Positions 36,523 through 45,615 of a stretch of DNA of 64,000 nt are shown one piece after another. Source of the DNA: Candidatus Obscuribacterales bacterium (GTDB lineage: Bacteria; Cyanobacteriota; Vampirovibrionia; Obscuribacterales; Obscuribacteraceae). The stretch covers positions 19,923-83,922 of the forward strand of contig JAGVLS010000025.1 of assembly GCA_020054205.1 (NCBI GenBank), given 5' to 3'. Below the pieces are notes generated by a model. The model saw only the letters and a program-made list of their open reading frames with translations. It was not told the DNA's origin and made no database searches. Position numbers and translations under genes: made by a program. The stretch's first letter is position 1; each line of letters starts with the position of its first letter.

Positions 36523-38679
36523 CTAACAAGGACCAGTAAATCTACAGTCTATACAACCGGGGACAGATAAGTCACCACATTGGAAACCTTGATTAGGATC
36601 TATTATAGGATTGCCAGGTGTGGAATCGCCACCTGTATTATTGCAAGCCCCAGCTAAACCTACACCTACGCTACCAAAACAAGAGCGCATAGTTAGTTCA
36701 CCTAAAAGACCTCTAAAACCAGTAGATGGTGAGAAAACATATAAATCACGATTGCATAATTCAGCCATTGCTGGGAAATCGTATGGTGTTGGATATCCCC
36801 AATCAGTATTTACATTTATTAGGTGAGGAGCAGTGCTACCTGGAGGATGCATACCACCTGTAGATACCAATTGTCCAACTCTATCAAAGGCGGCAGGTCT
36901 GCCATCGGCAGCACTATTATTAGATAATAATTGCAGCCATTGAGGCGTGTCATTTTCCAAAGCAATTCTTAATTTACTTATTTGTGTGTCATAGAATATA
37001 AAAGCTCTTTGTCCTAGACCAATTAATACTGATGTCCAGCCGGTAATTGTATTTGGATCACCGTTAAAACGAGGATCTATTTCATAGCATCTTTGTAATA
37101 TTCTTCTCAATACATTAGGTGTACGAGCATTAGCTTGGTTATTGCCCAATAATTGTGAAAGTGTTGAACCGGTAGGTAAAAATTTGACATTACCTTGAGA
37201 TAATGGGACGCGGCTATTGGGTAGCATTAAAACACCACTTCCCCAAGATGATAATTCAACCGGATCAGCCATTCTAGCTCTAAAAGTTAATAGCTCTAAA
37301 TTAGCTAATTCTAGTCCATGAGCGCATGTACTTATTGGATTGCCAGTACTTGGATTTAAACCAGGATATGCATTTAAAAGAGCTGGCATATATTCTGGGT
37401 ACGATGGATATGTGATATTGCTTATTGGTCCACATACGGAAGTCATGGGACCTTCTGCTCCACTTAATGGTGGTGTCATAGCTGCCATATCAGAGGCTGC
37501 TGGCTGATTACCTAAGCCATAGGCCTCAGCAATTCTTTGTACGACACTTTGATCGGCAGAAAAATGTGCTTTACCTGGTTGTCCAGGAGGAGATAGTGCA
37601 AACTGTGGAGAGCCCATTAGAAAACTATATAAATCTTGTCCGCTAGTGTTAGCAAAACCGCTACCACCAGAACAACTAGCATTGCTTATGCGGATAAAAC
37701 CATTAGGAATGGCAGCTTGAAAATATCCACGTGATTGAGCAATAGCACAAGAGGTGAGAATTGTATTATTGTTTGACTTCTCTTCTCTAGCTTGTCCTGT
37801 AGATAAAAAAGAATTTGGTACTCTTTGTGTCCAGTTAAATGGCAAACCGCCAGCATTGGCTTCACTAGTACGGTGGAATGTAGAAGGGGCAATTAAATGT
37901 GGTTTGCTAGCAATATAACTATCGGCAGTTCTTCCATCTTTAAGAGGTATAAAATGAATATTGCCATTGCCGTTGAAACTAATACCACTTTTATAACCTA
38001 TCAATACATCTTGCATGCTTCCGTTTGGTCCTACAGGTAATGTTTTTACCCAAGCTGCTTTATTTGCATTGTATACCCCAATTACTGATGTTGGAAGTTG
38101 ATTAGGAGATAGTCCTACATTTGATGTGTCACCAATATCGCAATAAGCAATTTGATGTTCAGTCATATTTATATCTTGTCCATTGGCAATGCGCATGCCG
38201 AGCAACATTCTTATTGAATTTTGATTGGATACAGTGTGGAAAAATTGCTGCAAATTTCCTTGTACTCTCAGTCCATTTTTCAATTGAGTGCTTAATTGTT
38301 GAGCATCAGCTGTTACTTGGTGAGCATTAGCTGATGTCCCAGACATAGTTACACCTTCTAATTGCATTGCTTGTGCATTAGCTTGCACTATTAAAGCTTG
38401 AGCAAAAACTCTATTGATATTATCTAAATTGACTCTACCGTTATCAGACAAATTGAAAAATTGTGCATGAGTTAAATTGCTTATAGTTAAAGGAACTGCT
38501 GGAGTGATGAGGGCATTTTTAGTTAAGTTGAGATTGCCTGCATCCACGGAATTTTGTAATTCCTTGCCACCGCCGACAATTCTTATTAAGAAGAAAATGG
38601 CGATACCTAATATGACAATAATTAGTGTGGAAGCAACTATAAAGGCAAGTGTTGCGCCTTTGGTTTTGCGATTTGTCAT
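36523..38679 (-). CDS. TadE/TadG-like surface protein
   Basis: 718 residues. The N-terminus (KTKGATLAFIVASTLIIVILGIA, then 'ELQNSVDAGNL') matches the TadE/G-type start, in which a membrane helix is followed by 'LQ.a.DA'. In Flp pilus systems such proteins are pilus-associated. The remaining ~650 residues are extracellular in style, Gly/Asn/Pro-rich with scattered Cys, including a Cys-rich C-terminus (residues about 680-718). No other tad gene is in view, so a pilus role is only suggested. The start is ATG; the gap upstream holds a palindrome at 38783. Confidence 0.8.
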   Translation of the reverse strand: MTNRKTKGATLAFIVASTLIIVILGIAIFFLIRIVGGGKELQNSVDAGNLNLTKNALITPAVPLTISNLTHAQFFNLSDNGRVNLDNINRVFAQALIVQANAQAMQLEGVTMSGTSANAHQVTADAQQLSTQLKNGLRVQGNLQQFFHTVSNQNSIRMLLGMRIANGQDINMTEHQIAYCDIGDTSNVGLSPNQLPTSVIGVYNANKAAWVKTLPVGPNGSMQDVLIGYKSGISFNGNGNIHFIPLKDGRTADSYIASKPHLIAPSTFHRTSEANAGGLPFNWTQRVPNSFLSTGQAREEKSNNNTILTSCAIAQSRGYFQAAIPNGFIRISNASCSGGSGFANTSGQDLYSFLMGSPQFALSPPGQPGKAHFSADQSVVQRIAEAYGLGNQPAASDMAAMTPPLSGAEGPMTSVCGPISNITYPSYPEYMPALLNAYPGLNPSTGNPISTCAHGLELANLELLTFRARMADPVELSSWGSGVLMLPNSRVPLSQGNVKFLPTGSTLSQLLGNNQANARTPNVLRRILQRCYEIDPRFNGDPNTITGWTSVLIGLGQRAFIFYDTQISKLRIALENDTPQWLQLLSNNSAADGRPAAFDRVGQLVSTGGMHPPGSTAPHLINVNTDWGYPTPYDFPAMAELCNRDLYVFSPSTGFRGLLGELTMRSCFGSVGVGLAGACNNTGGDSTPGNPIIDPNQGFQCGDLSVPGCIDCRFTGPC

Positions 38680-38782
38680 TATTGCTGCAGCTCCTATTGA
38701 TGCTCACTTGTTCACTTGTTATTTTGCACAGAATTTGTGACAAATTGGTGACTTTTTAAAATTTTCTATGGGAGGATTCCCA

Positions 38783-38797
38783 CTGATGCTGCATCAG
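38783..38797. repeat. 15-bp palindrome CTGATGC-T-GCATCAG
   Basis: Seven-base perfect arms around one central base, about 104 bp upstream of the TadG-like start, in a 226-bp gap. It could be an operator, or the stem of a weak terminator for the gene at 38906. No T-run follows on either strand. Confidence 0.35.
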
Positions 38798-38905
38798 GCT
38801 TTTCAAGTGGGGCTCTAATACTGCTTTGTCGGGTGTATTTAGCCTATTTAAGATTGGCTTACCTTGTTAATATAACTTGGCCTTAGACAAAACATGCTTA
38901 ATATT

Positions 38906-39352
38906 TCATTTTTTAGCTAATTCCACTTTTTCAATACGTAATGCCTGACAGCCGCCTTTACGTGCCACATAACCGGTCACTTTTACACGTTGAGCGACAT
39001 ATGGCAATAATATTTCATTGCAACCTTTAAATGCTTTATTGGACTTACAGGCAACATAAACTTGTCCGGTTTTATCTTCTAAAATTCCTAATGGCATGCC
39101 CCCGCCACCACATGCCAATGCACATGTTTTATGCTTTTCACCCTTGCCTTCGCCCATAATTTCCGATGTATAACACCATACGTCTATGACTTCTCCAATA
39201 AGTGTTATTGGAGAAAACTTATGTTTTATTTCAATTTTAGTTTTAAGCAATTCTTGAAGGCGTGCTCTTTGCGTTTCTTCAGGGGTGCCAGCTTTTGCGG
39301 TATTCATAGTAATAATGATTATGCATATAAAACAAAGAGACAGTAATTTCAT
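38906..39352 (-). CDS. Secreted Cys/His-rich protein, possibly metal-binding
   Basis: 148 residues with a signal peptide (LLSLCFICIIIITMNTAKA). The core reads 'GEVIDVWCYTSE ... EKHKTCALACGGGGMPLG', giving Cys60, His74, Cys77 and Cys81, then Cys102, Cys111 and Cys135. I have seen similar C..H..C...C secreted proteins in many bacteria without a named function. The His and Cys spacing could hold a metal or haem; this is a guess. The end looks OB-like ('QRVKVTGYVARKGG'). It is divergent from the TPR gene at 39405. Confidence 0.8.
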   Translation of the reverse strand: MKLLSLCFICIIIITMNTAKAGTPEETQRARLQELLKTKIEIKHKFSPITLIGEVIDVWCYTSEIMGEGKGEKHKTCALACGGGGMPLGILEDKTGQVYVACKSNKAFKGCNEILLPYVAQRVKVTGYVARKGGCQALRIEKVELAKK

Positions 39353-39404
39353 ATTTTATATCCTTAATAAGTACTCAAGATTTGCTTAGTTGTTTTAATA
39401 GTAT

Positions 39405-40778
39405 ATGCTTTTATGTAAATGGATTTGTGGGGATTTTAGATTGTATTTTTCCAGATTACTTCAGATTAGTTGTTGTTATCTTGTTTTATGTTCATTAAAT
39501 AGTGGTTTTGTAGCCAGTGCTCAAAGCAGCTTTGAATTGTCGGCAAAAGATCTGACCAGCAAGACTCAAGCAAAATTAAGTGGTATCAAAAACTATAATC
39601 CTAATGATATTAATGCTGCTGGACTATATGTTCAAAACAATCCAAATGATGCACGCGGACATTTTTGGCTAGCTAAATGTTATGAAGCATTTGGTTATGG
39701 AAATTTAGCAGCTGATGAATATTTGAAAGCCAATGATTTGGATAAGCAATGGATTGATCCACTTATAGCATTAGTTAGATTGAAGTTTAGAGCATCGGAT
39801 GCTAACGATGTAATTGCAATTATTATCAATTATAAAAGTCAATATAGCAAAAATGCTGAGGCTCTTTTTCAAATGGCAATGGCTATCAATTTAGAAGCTC
39901 ACAGGACGGCAATGCGAGCTAGCGAAATTCCTAAATCACCAAGAAAAGATGAGCTAGAAAAAACAGCTAAAGAATACTTTCACTTAGCAGATGATTTAAT
40001 TGCTCGTTGCCAATCTTTAAATTCCAATTCAGCGCGAATTTCTTTTTGGCGTGCTAATACATTGTTTTATACCGAACAATACAAACAAGCGTTGGTTGAG
40101 GCACAAAAAGCTACTGCCGATAAACAATTGTCTTATTTAGCCAATGGCTTAATAGCAAAATGTTATAGACAATTAGGTCAGATGCAACCAGCTTTAGAAT
40201 ATGCTGGTTCTTTGTATCATAGCAATCCTTGGGATGTAGACAATTCATTACTCTACGCGGAGACTTTAGTTCAATGTCAAAAGCTTGATCAAGCCTTTGA
40301 ACCAGCTTTGTATGTTTTGGTGCAAACAATAGGTAGTGATCCGGAAAAATTAGTGAAGGCACGCAGATTACTTGTACATATCATTAAAGATTTACCAGCA
40401 AAAAAGCGTGATGAAATCATAGAAAAATTTGCATTTGATATTAGAAATACGGCCTATTTAGGTAGATATCATTTAGCAATGGGTGATTTGTTTGATCGCA
40501 CAAATATGAGAGAAAAAGCAATTCAACACTATAAAGTTGGTGTGAAATTAGAACCTACTTTTGCGCGTGGCTATTTACGTTTGGCAGAAGATCAAGAAGC
40601 TTGGCAATATAATTTTGATGAAGCTAAAGAAAATTATAGGCAAGCCTTTAATATGCAAAAAAATGATCCAGAAATTGATATGCGGGTGCGACGTTTTGTA
40701 GAGAGATATAGAAATAAAAGCAATGATCTTGCACTGCGTCTTAAGCTTTGGTTGAATGCAAATCGTTCAACTAAATAA
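39405..40778 (+). CDS. Exported TPR protein
   Basis: 457 residues. A hydrophobic N-terminal stretch (LLQISCCYLVLCSLNSGFVASA) should export or anchor it. About 60-440 contain tetratricopeptide-type helical pairs (for example 'ARGHFWLAKCYEAFGYGNLAADEYLKANDL' and 'LAMGDLFDRTNMREKAIQHYKVGVKLEP', here cited only by start). Such proteins scaffold complexes. The 3' end overlaps rnhB by 12 bp on the opposite strand. Confidence 0.85.
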   Translation: MLLCKWICGDFRLYFSRLLQISCCYLVLCSLNSGFVASAQSSFELSAKDLTSKTQAKLSGIKNYNPNDINAAGLYVQNNPNDARGHFWLAKCYEAFGYGNLAADEYLKANDLDKQWIDPLIALVRLKFRASDANDVIAIIINYKSQYSKNAEALFQMAMAINLEAHRTAMRASEIPKSPRKDELEKTAKEYFHLADDLIARCQSLNSNSARISFWRANTLFYTEQYKQALVEAQKATADKQLSYLANGLIAKCYRQLGQMQPALEYAGSLYHSNPWDVDNSLLYAETLVQCQKLDQAFEPALYVLVQTIGSDPEKLVKARRLLVHIIKDLPAKKRDEIIEKFAFDIRNTAYLGRYHLAMGDLFDRTNMREKAIQHYKVGVKLEPTFARGYLRLAEDQEAWQYNFDEAKENYRQAFNMQKNDPEIDMRVRRFVERYRNKSNDLALRLKLWLNANRSTK

Positions 40779-41453
40779 TGACAATTGTTTTGCTGGATTT
40801 AAATTGAATGAACGTCTATGCCATATGCTAGGACCATGCGTTTCTAGTGCTTGTCTATGGTGTTTGGAACCATAACCTTTATTTTTATGCCAATTATATT
40901 CTGGATGTTCTTTGGATAAATCAACCATTATTTGATCACGATGCACTTTAGCAATTATCGACGCTGCAGCAATTGAAGCGGATAAAGCATCTCCTTTTAC
41001 CACTGTAATTTGTTTGTAATTTAAGTTAGGAATTTGTTTGTTGCCGTCTATAAGTAAAAGCAATTCGCTTGTATCATTTAGTTTTTCAGCCAGGTCTGCT
41101 ACAGCTCTTTTCATAGCCAGTAACGAGGCCTGTAAAATATTTATTTCATCTATTTCTTTGGGTGATGCTTCACCGATTCCATAATGTGCAGTCTGTTTTA
41201 ACAAGCCGTCAAGTGTTTGTCTGATTTCATGAGTTAACTGTTTAGAGTCGTTTAGGCGAGAAAATTCTTCTAATTGCTTTTTACTGTTCATAAATTTCGG
41301 TATGCTGGCAGCAGCGGCAACAACTGGCCCGGCTAGACATCCCCTACCTACTTCATCTACGCCAATAACTAGTATTTGTCTTTTTGCCAATTTGTTTTTA
41401 CTTATCACCTTTTTATCGAAAGCAATTAATTGATCTAAAAGACTATTTACCAT
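40767..41453 (-). CDS. rnhB: Ribonuclease HII
   Basis: It cleaves RNA in RNA-DNA hybrids and removes misincorporated ribonucleotides. 228 residues. The catalytic residues are present: Asp33-Glu34 in GVDEVGRG, Asp in LIDGNK, and Asp in KVHRD. It is third in the run rplS-rbgA-rnhB, a conserved order in many bacteria. The N-terminus is about 20 residues longer than the family norm. Confidence 0.97.
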   Translation of the reverse strand: MVNSLLDQLIAFDKKVISKNKLAKRQILVIGVDEVGRGCLAGPVVAAAASIPKFMNSKKQLEEFSRLNDSKQLTHEIRQTLDGLLKQTAHYGIGEASPKEIDEINILQASLLAMKRAVADLAEKLNDTSELLLLIDGNKQIPNLNYKQITVVKGDALSASIAAASIIAKVHRDQIMVDLSKEHPEYNWHKNKGYGSKHHRQALETHGPSIWHRRSFNLNPAKQLSLFS

Positions 41454-41471
41454 TTATTTAAATCTCAATTA

Positions 41472-42317
41472 TCAATCTAAAAGATATTTACCCAAATTAC
41501 CCAGACGAAAATCATTGATAAACATAGAAGCCGCCCTCATTATGTCTGGTTTGCCACCAGCGATCAAACAATTTTTTGCTAATGCAAGATCAACTAATGC
41601 TTTTTGTGATTGCATGAAATCATTACCATAAAATTTAAATGCTGATAAATTCTTTTTTGCAACCAAACTTAAACCGTAATTGGCTACTTCTTCTGCATCA
41701 AAATGTGATGTTGGTAATAGATTACATAGAGCAAGTTTAAGTTTGGCAATAGGTTCAAAAGCAGCTGGTGGTAAAATTCCAGGTGTATCCAATAATTCTA
41801 ATTGCGGATGTAGCCTAATCCACTGTGGTCCGCGCGTAATTCCTGGACGATTGCCAACATTGGTTTTTTTTCTTCCAATAAGCCAATTGATAAAACTGGA
41901 TTTACCTACATTTGGTAAACCAATAACACATGCTCTTATTGGGCGTGGCAATAATCCGCGCTTTTGTTGTGAGGCATGTTTTGCTGCCGTTAGCTTGAGA
42001 GCTAAATCAATAACTTGTTTTTTGTCTTTGGATGTTTTTAAATCCAGAGCAAGCACATGAGTGTTGGGTTCTTGCTTGAGTTTATCGATAAAGTTTGCAA
42101 GCTGTGTCTTATCGCATAAATCTTGTTTGGCAAGAATTACTAAGCGTGGTTTATTACCAAATAGAGCTAAGCTTTCGGGATGCCTACTGGATTTAGGTAA
42201 TCTAGCATCTAAAACTTCAAAGAGTAAATCAGCAACTTTAATCTGCTCTTTTATATTTTGAAAAGCAGTTCGGCCTTTAGATTTTTTTTGTCCGAATTTT
42301 GCATGAGCAGAGCTCAT
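41472..42317 (-). CDS. rbgA: Ribosome biogenesis GTPase RbgA/YlqF
   Basis: Circularly permuted GTPase that helps assemble the 50S subunit. The motif order is G4 (AKQDL), then G1 (GLPNVGKSSF), G2/G3 (DTPGIL). 281 residues, normal length. It follows rplS by 7 bp and precedes rnhB by 18 bp, so all three are probably one transcript. Confidence 0.96.
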   Translation of the reverse strand: MSSAHAKFGQKKSKGRTAFQNIKEQIKVADLLFEVLDARLPKSSRHPESLALFGNKPRLVILAKQDLCDKTQLANFIDKLKQEPNTHVLALDLKTSKDKKQVIDLALKLTAAKHASQQKRGLLPRPIRACVIGLPNVGKSSFINWLIGRKKTNVGNRPGITRGPQWIRLHPQLELLDTPGILPPAAFEPIAKLKLALCNLLPTSHFDAEEVANYGLSLVAKKNLSAFKFYGNDFMQSQKALVDLALAKNCLIAGGKPDIMRAASMFINDFRLGNLGKYLLD

Positions 42318-42324
42318 AGCGAGA

Positions 42325-42753
42325 CTAATGTTCTGCAGGCACGGGCGCTTCTTGCACTTGTGCTTCAGTTTCTGGCTGGAGATTTTCTATCTCGCCAGTT
42401 TTTCTTGCGCCAATTCTTTCTTTAATACGAGTACCTTTACCGGTTCTTTCTCTTAAATAATAAAGCTTAGCTCGTTTTACATGACCTTGTTTTTGTAGTG
42501 TAATTTTTTCTACGCGAGGAGAATGAATTAAAAAGACTCTTTCAATGCCTATTCCTTGGAAAACCCGTCTGACTGTTATGGTTTCGCCAATGCCAGAACC
42601 ACGTCTTTTGATGATTACACCTTCGTAACCTTGAGTACGTTCTTTGCCGCCTTCTTTGATCTTGACAAACACTTTCACTGTGTCGCCTACATCAAAGGCA
42701 GGTAGATTTTTCTTAAGATATTGTGCTTCGACTTCTTTGATTATCTGGTTCAT
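42325..42753 (-). CDS. rplS: 50S ribosomal protein L19
   Basis: 142 residues; conserved region about 1-115 ('DVGDTVKVFVKIKEGGKERTQ', 'EGVIIKRRGSG', 'LYYLRERTGKGTRIKER'). It is a structural protein at the 30S-50S interface. The last ~25 residues are an acidic Glu/Pro/Gln tail not present in the core family. First gene of the rplS-rbgA-rnhB run. Confidence 0.97.
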   Translation of the reverse strand: MNQIIKEVEAQYLKKNLPAFDVGDTVKVFVKIKEGGKERTQGYEGVIIKRRGSGIGETITVRRVFQGIGIERVFLIHSPRVEKITLQKQGHVKRAKLYYLRERTGKGTRIKERIGARKTGEIENLQPETEAQVQEAPVPAEH

Positions 42754-42936
42754 GATCTTTATTCTAAATGAAGTAAATTACGATTTTAACATGGGTATCG
42801 CTGCTTGCGACCACATGCGTTGTCTTTGTTTAAACCTGTTTACTTATGAGCCTTACTTTATTGGCTAATCCAAGAAAAGTTTAAGATAATGCAATTAAAA
42901 ATTATAGATAATTCATTGAGCGAAACTGGCTCTAGC

Positions 42937-43398
42937 TCATGATTTAAACTCATTTTTAAATGAATTTAGCTCATTGATAAAGTCTTCAATAGAGCGAAAT
43001 TGACGATAAACAGAAGCAAAACGTACATATGCAACTTGATTGAGATTCTTTAATCGGCTTAAAACCAGTTCACCTAACATACTTGCTTGTAATTCCCTTT
43101 TCCCAAATTGGGCCAATTCACCCTCAACAGAATCAACCAATTCATCTATTTCATCAGCTGTGACCATTGTTTTGGCACAAGCACGGCTTATACCAGCACG
43201 TAATTTTTCCCTTGAATAGGGCTGTCTATCGCCAGTACTTTTGATGACAAGTAGCTGCATGGCTTCAACTCGCTCATAAGTTGTAAACCGCCGGCTACAT
43301 TTTTCACATTCTCTTCTTCGGCGCACTGATGAGTTTTCAGCAGTGAGCCTAGATTCTAAAACTCGGCTATCTTTGTAATTACAAAAAGGACAATACAC
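42937..43398 (-). CDS. nrdR: Transcriptional repressor NrdR
   Basis: Repressor of ribonucleotide reductase genes that reads ATP/dATP. 153 residues. Zinc ribbon with Cys3, Cys6, Cys31 and Cys34 (CPFC ... CEKC), then an ATP-cone ('VIKSTGDRQPYSREKLRAGI ... RFASVYRQF'). No nrd gene is in the window. Confidence 0.97.
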   Translation of the reverse strand: MYCPFCNYKDSRVLESRLTAENSSVRRRRECEKCSRRFTTYERVEAMQLLVIKSTGDRQPYSREKLRAGISRACAKTMVTADEIDELVDSVEGELAQFGKRELQASMLGELVLSRLKNLNQVAYVRFASVYRQFRSIEDFINELNSFKNEFKS

Positions 43399-43464
43399 AA
43401 ATATAAATCCAATACAAACTTACTGAATTATAGCGACTTTTGGTCTCTTTATGGTAAGCCATTC

Positions 43465-43470
43465 TATAAT
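43465..43470 (+). promoter_or_regulatory. Consensus -10 box of the 43500 J-domain gene
   Basis: TATAAT at 43465-43470 lies 30 bp before the ATG at 43500. The -35 region is poor. Its position argues against the TTG at 43479, which would fall at the transcript start. Confidence 0.45.
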
Positions 43471-43499
43471 AGAATTGATTGAAAAATCAGGCTTATGAA

Positions 43500-44150
43500 A
43501 TGTCGCGCAAAAAACCAAAAACTTATTACCAGATATTAGGAATAAAATCAGATGTTTCTCTTGCGGAAATTAAGAAAGCTTATCGCGATTTAGTAAAAAC
43601 ATATCATCCAGATCTTGGCTCAAATACAAAGGAAGAGATGATGATGCTCAATTTAGCTTATGAAACATTGAAAGATAAACGTAAGCGCTTAGCCTATGAC
43701 ATTACAATTGGGGTGAGTAAAAGTATTACCATCATAGCTCCGGAGATGAGTTCTTTAGTTGAAGAGGAAAGAGAAAAATATTTGCGACAAGTTTTTAATC
43801 CCAACCGCATAGCTATTAATAAAGTATTAGCTATGTATAAGTCGCAAATGAGAAATCTTTCTCTTGATCCATACGACGATCAATTAATTAGTGAATTTAT
43901 AAATTATGTTGATGAAATTGAAACTAATTTGAAAAAATCTTCTGATGCTTTTAACAAAACCAAAACACCTAGATCGCTTGAGGCCGCTGTGCATATGATG
44001 CGCTATGCTATAGCGCAAGCTGCAGATGGATTGGATGAACTTCGTAGTTTTTGTACTAATTATGACTATAATCATCTGAGCATGGCCGAAAGCTTATTTC
44101 GTATATCTCAAGATCTAAACAAACAATCAGTTAAATTGACTAAAAACTAG
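43500..44150 (+). CDS. J-domain protein with helical C-terminus
   Basis: 216 residues from ATG at 43500 (an upstream TTG at 43479 would add seven). J domain at about 5-70: TYYQILGIKSDVSLAEIKKAYR, the HPD in TYHPDLG, and KRLAYD. The remaining ~145 residues are helical with no known domain. It would be a co-chaperone with a dedicated target. It is divergent from nrdR and convergent with the operon end at 44161. Confidence 0.88.
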   Translation: MSRKKPKTYYQILGIKSDVSLAEIKKAYRDLVKTYHPDLGSNTKEEMMMLNLAYETLKDKRKRLAYDITIGVSKSITIIAPEMSSLVEEEREKYLRQVFNPNRIAINKVLAMYKSQMRNLSLDPYDDQLISEFINYVDEIETNLKKSSDAFNKTKTPRSLEAAVHMMRYAIAQAADGLDELRSFCTNYDYNHLSMAESLFRISQDLNKQSVKLTKN

Positions 44151-44160
44151 TGTCCACCAT

Positions 44161-44862
44161 TCAAATTTTTTGAGCTATAAAATTCAATTGAATTGACTGC
44201 CAAATAACTTCTTTGCCTTCATATAATAAATTTTCTTTGTAAGGCTCCAAAGATAATTTAGTAATGACCCAGTTTTTATATTTTTCTTTTAAAAGCGTCT
44301 CCAAGTCATCACTTTGTAGAGGTGTTTCCACCTTTGTGTTTATTTTTTGATTGGTGTCTTGATCTATTACGTTTCTATTAGTAGTAAATTCCAATCTGTT
44401 AATTCCTTTGGTCTTAGTGCCATCGATTACTTTTTGAATAATAGTTTCGATATTGGCAAAAGAAGAACAGTGTTCCAAAACAGATATGGCGATGATGAGA
44501 TCATAATAGTTCTTTCTAATTACGAAAGTCTCTAAGTCAAGGCAATGAGAAATAATAGAATTTTGCACTCCGTGCTTTGCCGCATTGGCATCTAATTTTT
44601 TACAAGCAAGATCGAGAAATTCTACACAATCTATTTGCGCGTTATTTAAAATTTGGGCTATGGCAATACTATTGCGCCCTACTCCGGCTCCCAGATCCAA
44701 TATTTTCGGTGCATCCAATTTTTTTATTTCCTTGCATAGCTCCATCACTATTGCATCCGGTTTTTCCAACCAGCTCCCACCTTCAAACAACTCGTGCTTG
44801 CTATAATAATCAATATGGTAATTTAAAGTTTGACTTCGTGCTTCTTTAAAGGCGGTATTCAT
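44161..44862 (-). CDS. SAM-dependent methyltransferase (last gene of the operon)
   Basis: 233 residues, class I fold. Motif I is ILDLGAGVGRNS; motif II-like D-C-V-E follows, then a DLIIAISVLEHC stretch as in TehB-like enzymes. No substrate can be read. It follows the next methyltransferase by 9 bp. In the cluster it may methylate the unknown product or an intermediate. Confidence 0.85.
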   Translation of the reverse strand: MNTAFKEARSQTLNYHIDYYSKHELFEGGSWLEKPDAIVMELCKEIKKLDAPKILDLGAGVGRNSIAIAQILNNAQIDCVEFLDLACKKLDANAAKHGVQNSIISHCLDLETFVIRKNYYDLIIAISVLEHCSSFANIETIIQKVIDGTKTKGINRLEFTTNRNVIDQDTNQKINTKVETPLQSDDLETLLKEKYKNWVITKLSLEPYKENLLYEGKEVIWQSIQLNFIAQKI

Positions 44863-44871
44863 ATGTGTATC

Positions 44872-45615
44872 CTAATTTTTATTGGCAGAATAAAGTACAC
44901 CTTTGGTTTCTAATTTTATATAATTGCCATGGCTATATTGTTGAATAATATGTCTTAAATGATCAATATCAACTTGATTCAATTTGGTATTGTGCCAAGC
45001 TTCCAGTGCAAAGAGAAAAGCTTGCAGGGCAATTGTGCAATTAGGAAATAAGAAACAAAATGCGTCATTATCATTTGACAAATTATTTATCTCAATATTG
45101 CCAAAAACACTGGCTATAGGTTCAATATAAAAAGTTTGCGGATCAATTGTTTTATCCATTGTTTTGGCAAAATGGCGAGCAATTTTATCGTAATCACAAT
45201 TCGACAATAAAGCAAAAACTAGTAATTTGCCTCCTCGCCTTAGAACTCGAAAGGCTTCTTTTATAGCGTTGATCTTATTATTTACTTGATGCAACATCCA
45301 AGGCATTAATACCATATCAAATGATTCGTCATTATATGGCAAACTTTCGGCAGAGTGCGAGAAAAAACTGGCATTGGGCAAAGTATTATTTAATTTGTCG
45401 ATAATAATTTTATCTTGATCTATGCCAATTATAGTTTTGCATAAAGGAGATATTTGAGCTGACAATCTGCCATTACCACAACCAATTTCCAAGATATCTT
45501 TGTTTGATAATGGAAAAACTGCTTTGATGAGATTAACTTCCTCCCTGTTAATGGAGAAATAATCCGACCAAAACCTTATTCGGTTGTGATAATCCTGCAG
45601 ATATTGTACTTCCAT
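44872..45615 (-). CDS. SAM-dependent methyltransferase
   Basis: 247 residues, class I, UbiE/Methyltransf_11 type: ILEIGCGNGRLS (motif I), IIGIDQD, 'AESLPYNDESFDMVLMPWMLHQV', 'EAFRVLRRGGKLLVF'. Start overlaps the stop of the CooC-like gene upstream by one base (TAATG), so translation is coupled. Substrate unknown. Confidence 0.88.
   Translation of the reverse strand: MEVQYLQDYHNRIRFWSDYFSINREEVNLIKAVFPLSNKDILEIGCGNGRLSAQISPLCKTIIGIDQDKIIIDKLNNTLPNASFFSHSAESLPYNDESFDMVLMPWMLHQVNNKINAIKEAFRVLRRGGKLLVFALLSNCDYDKIARHFAKTMDKTIDPQTFYIEPIASVFGNIEINNLSNDNDAFCFLFPNCTIALQAFLFALEAWHNTKLNQVDIDHLRHIIQQYSHGNYIKLETKGVLYSANKN

Noticed and set aside
38770..38781. GGGAGGATTCCC as a second copy of the 16558 palindrome
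   Set aside because: Half-site spacing differs (4 against 2 bases) and the symmetry is imperfect.
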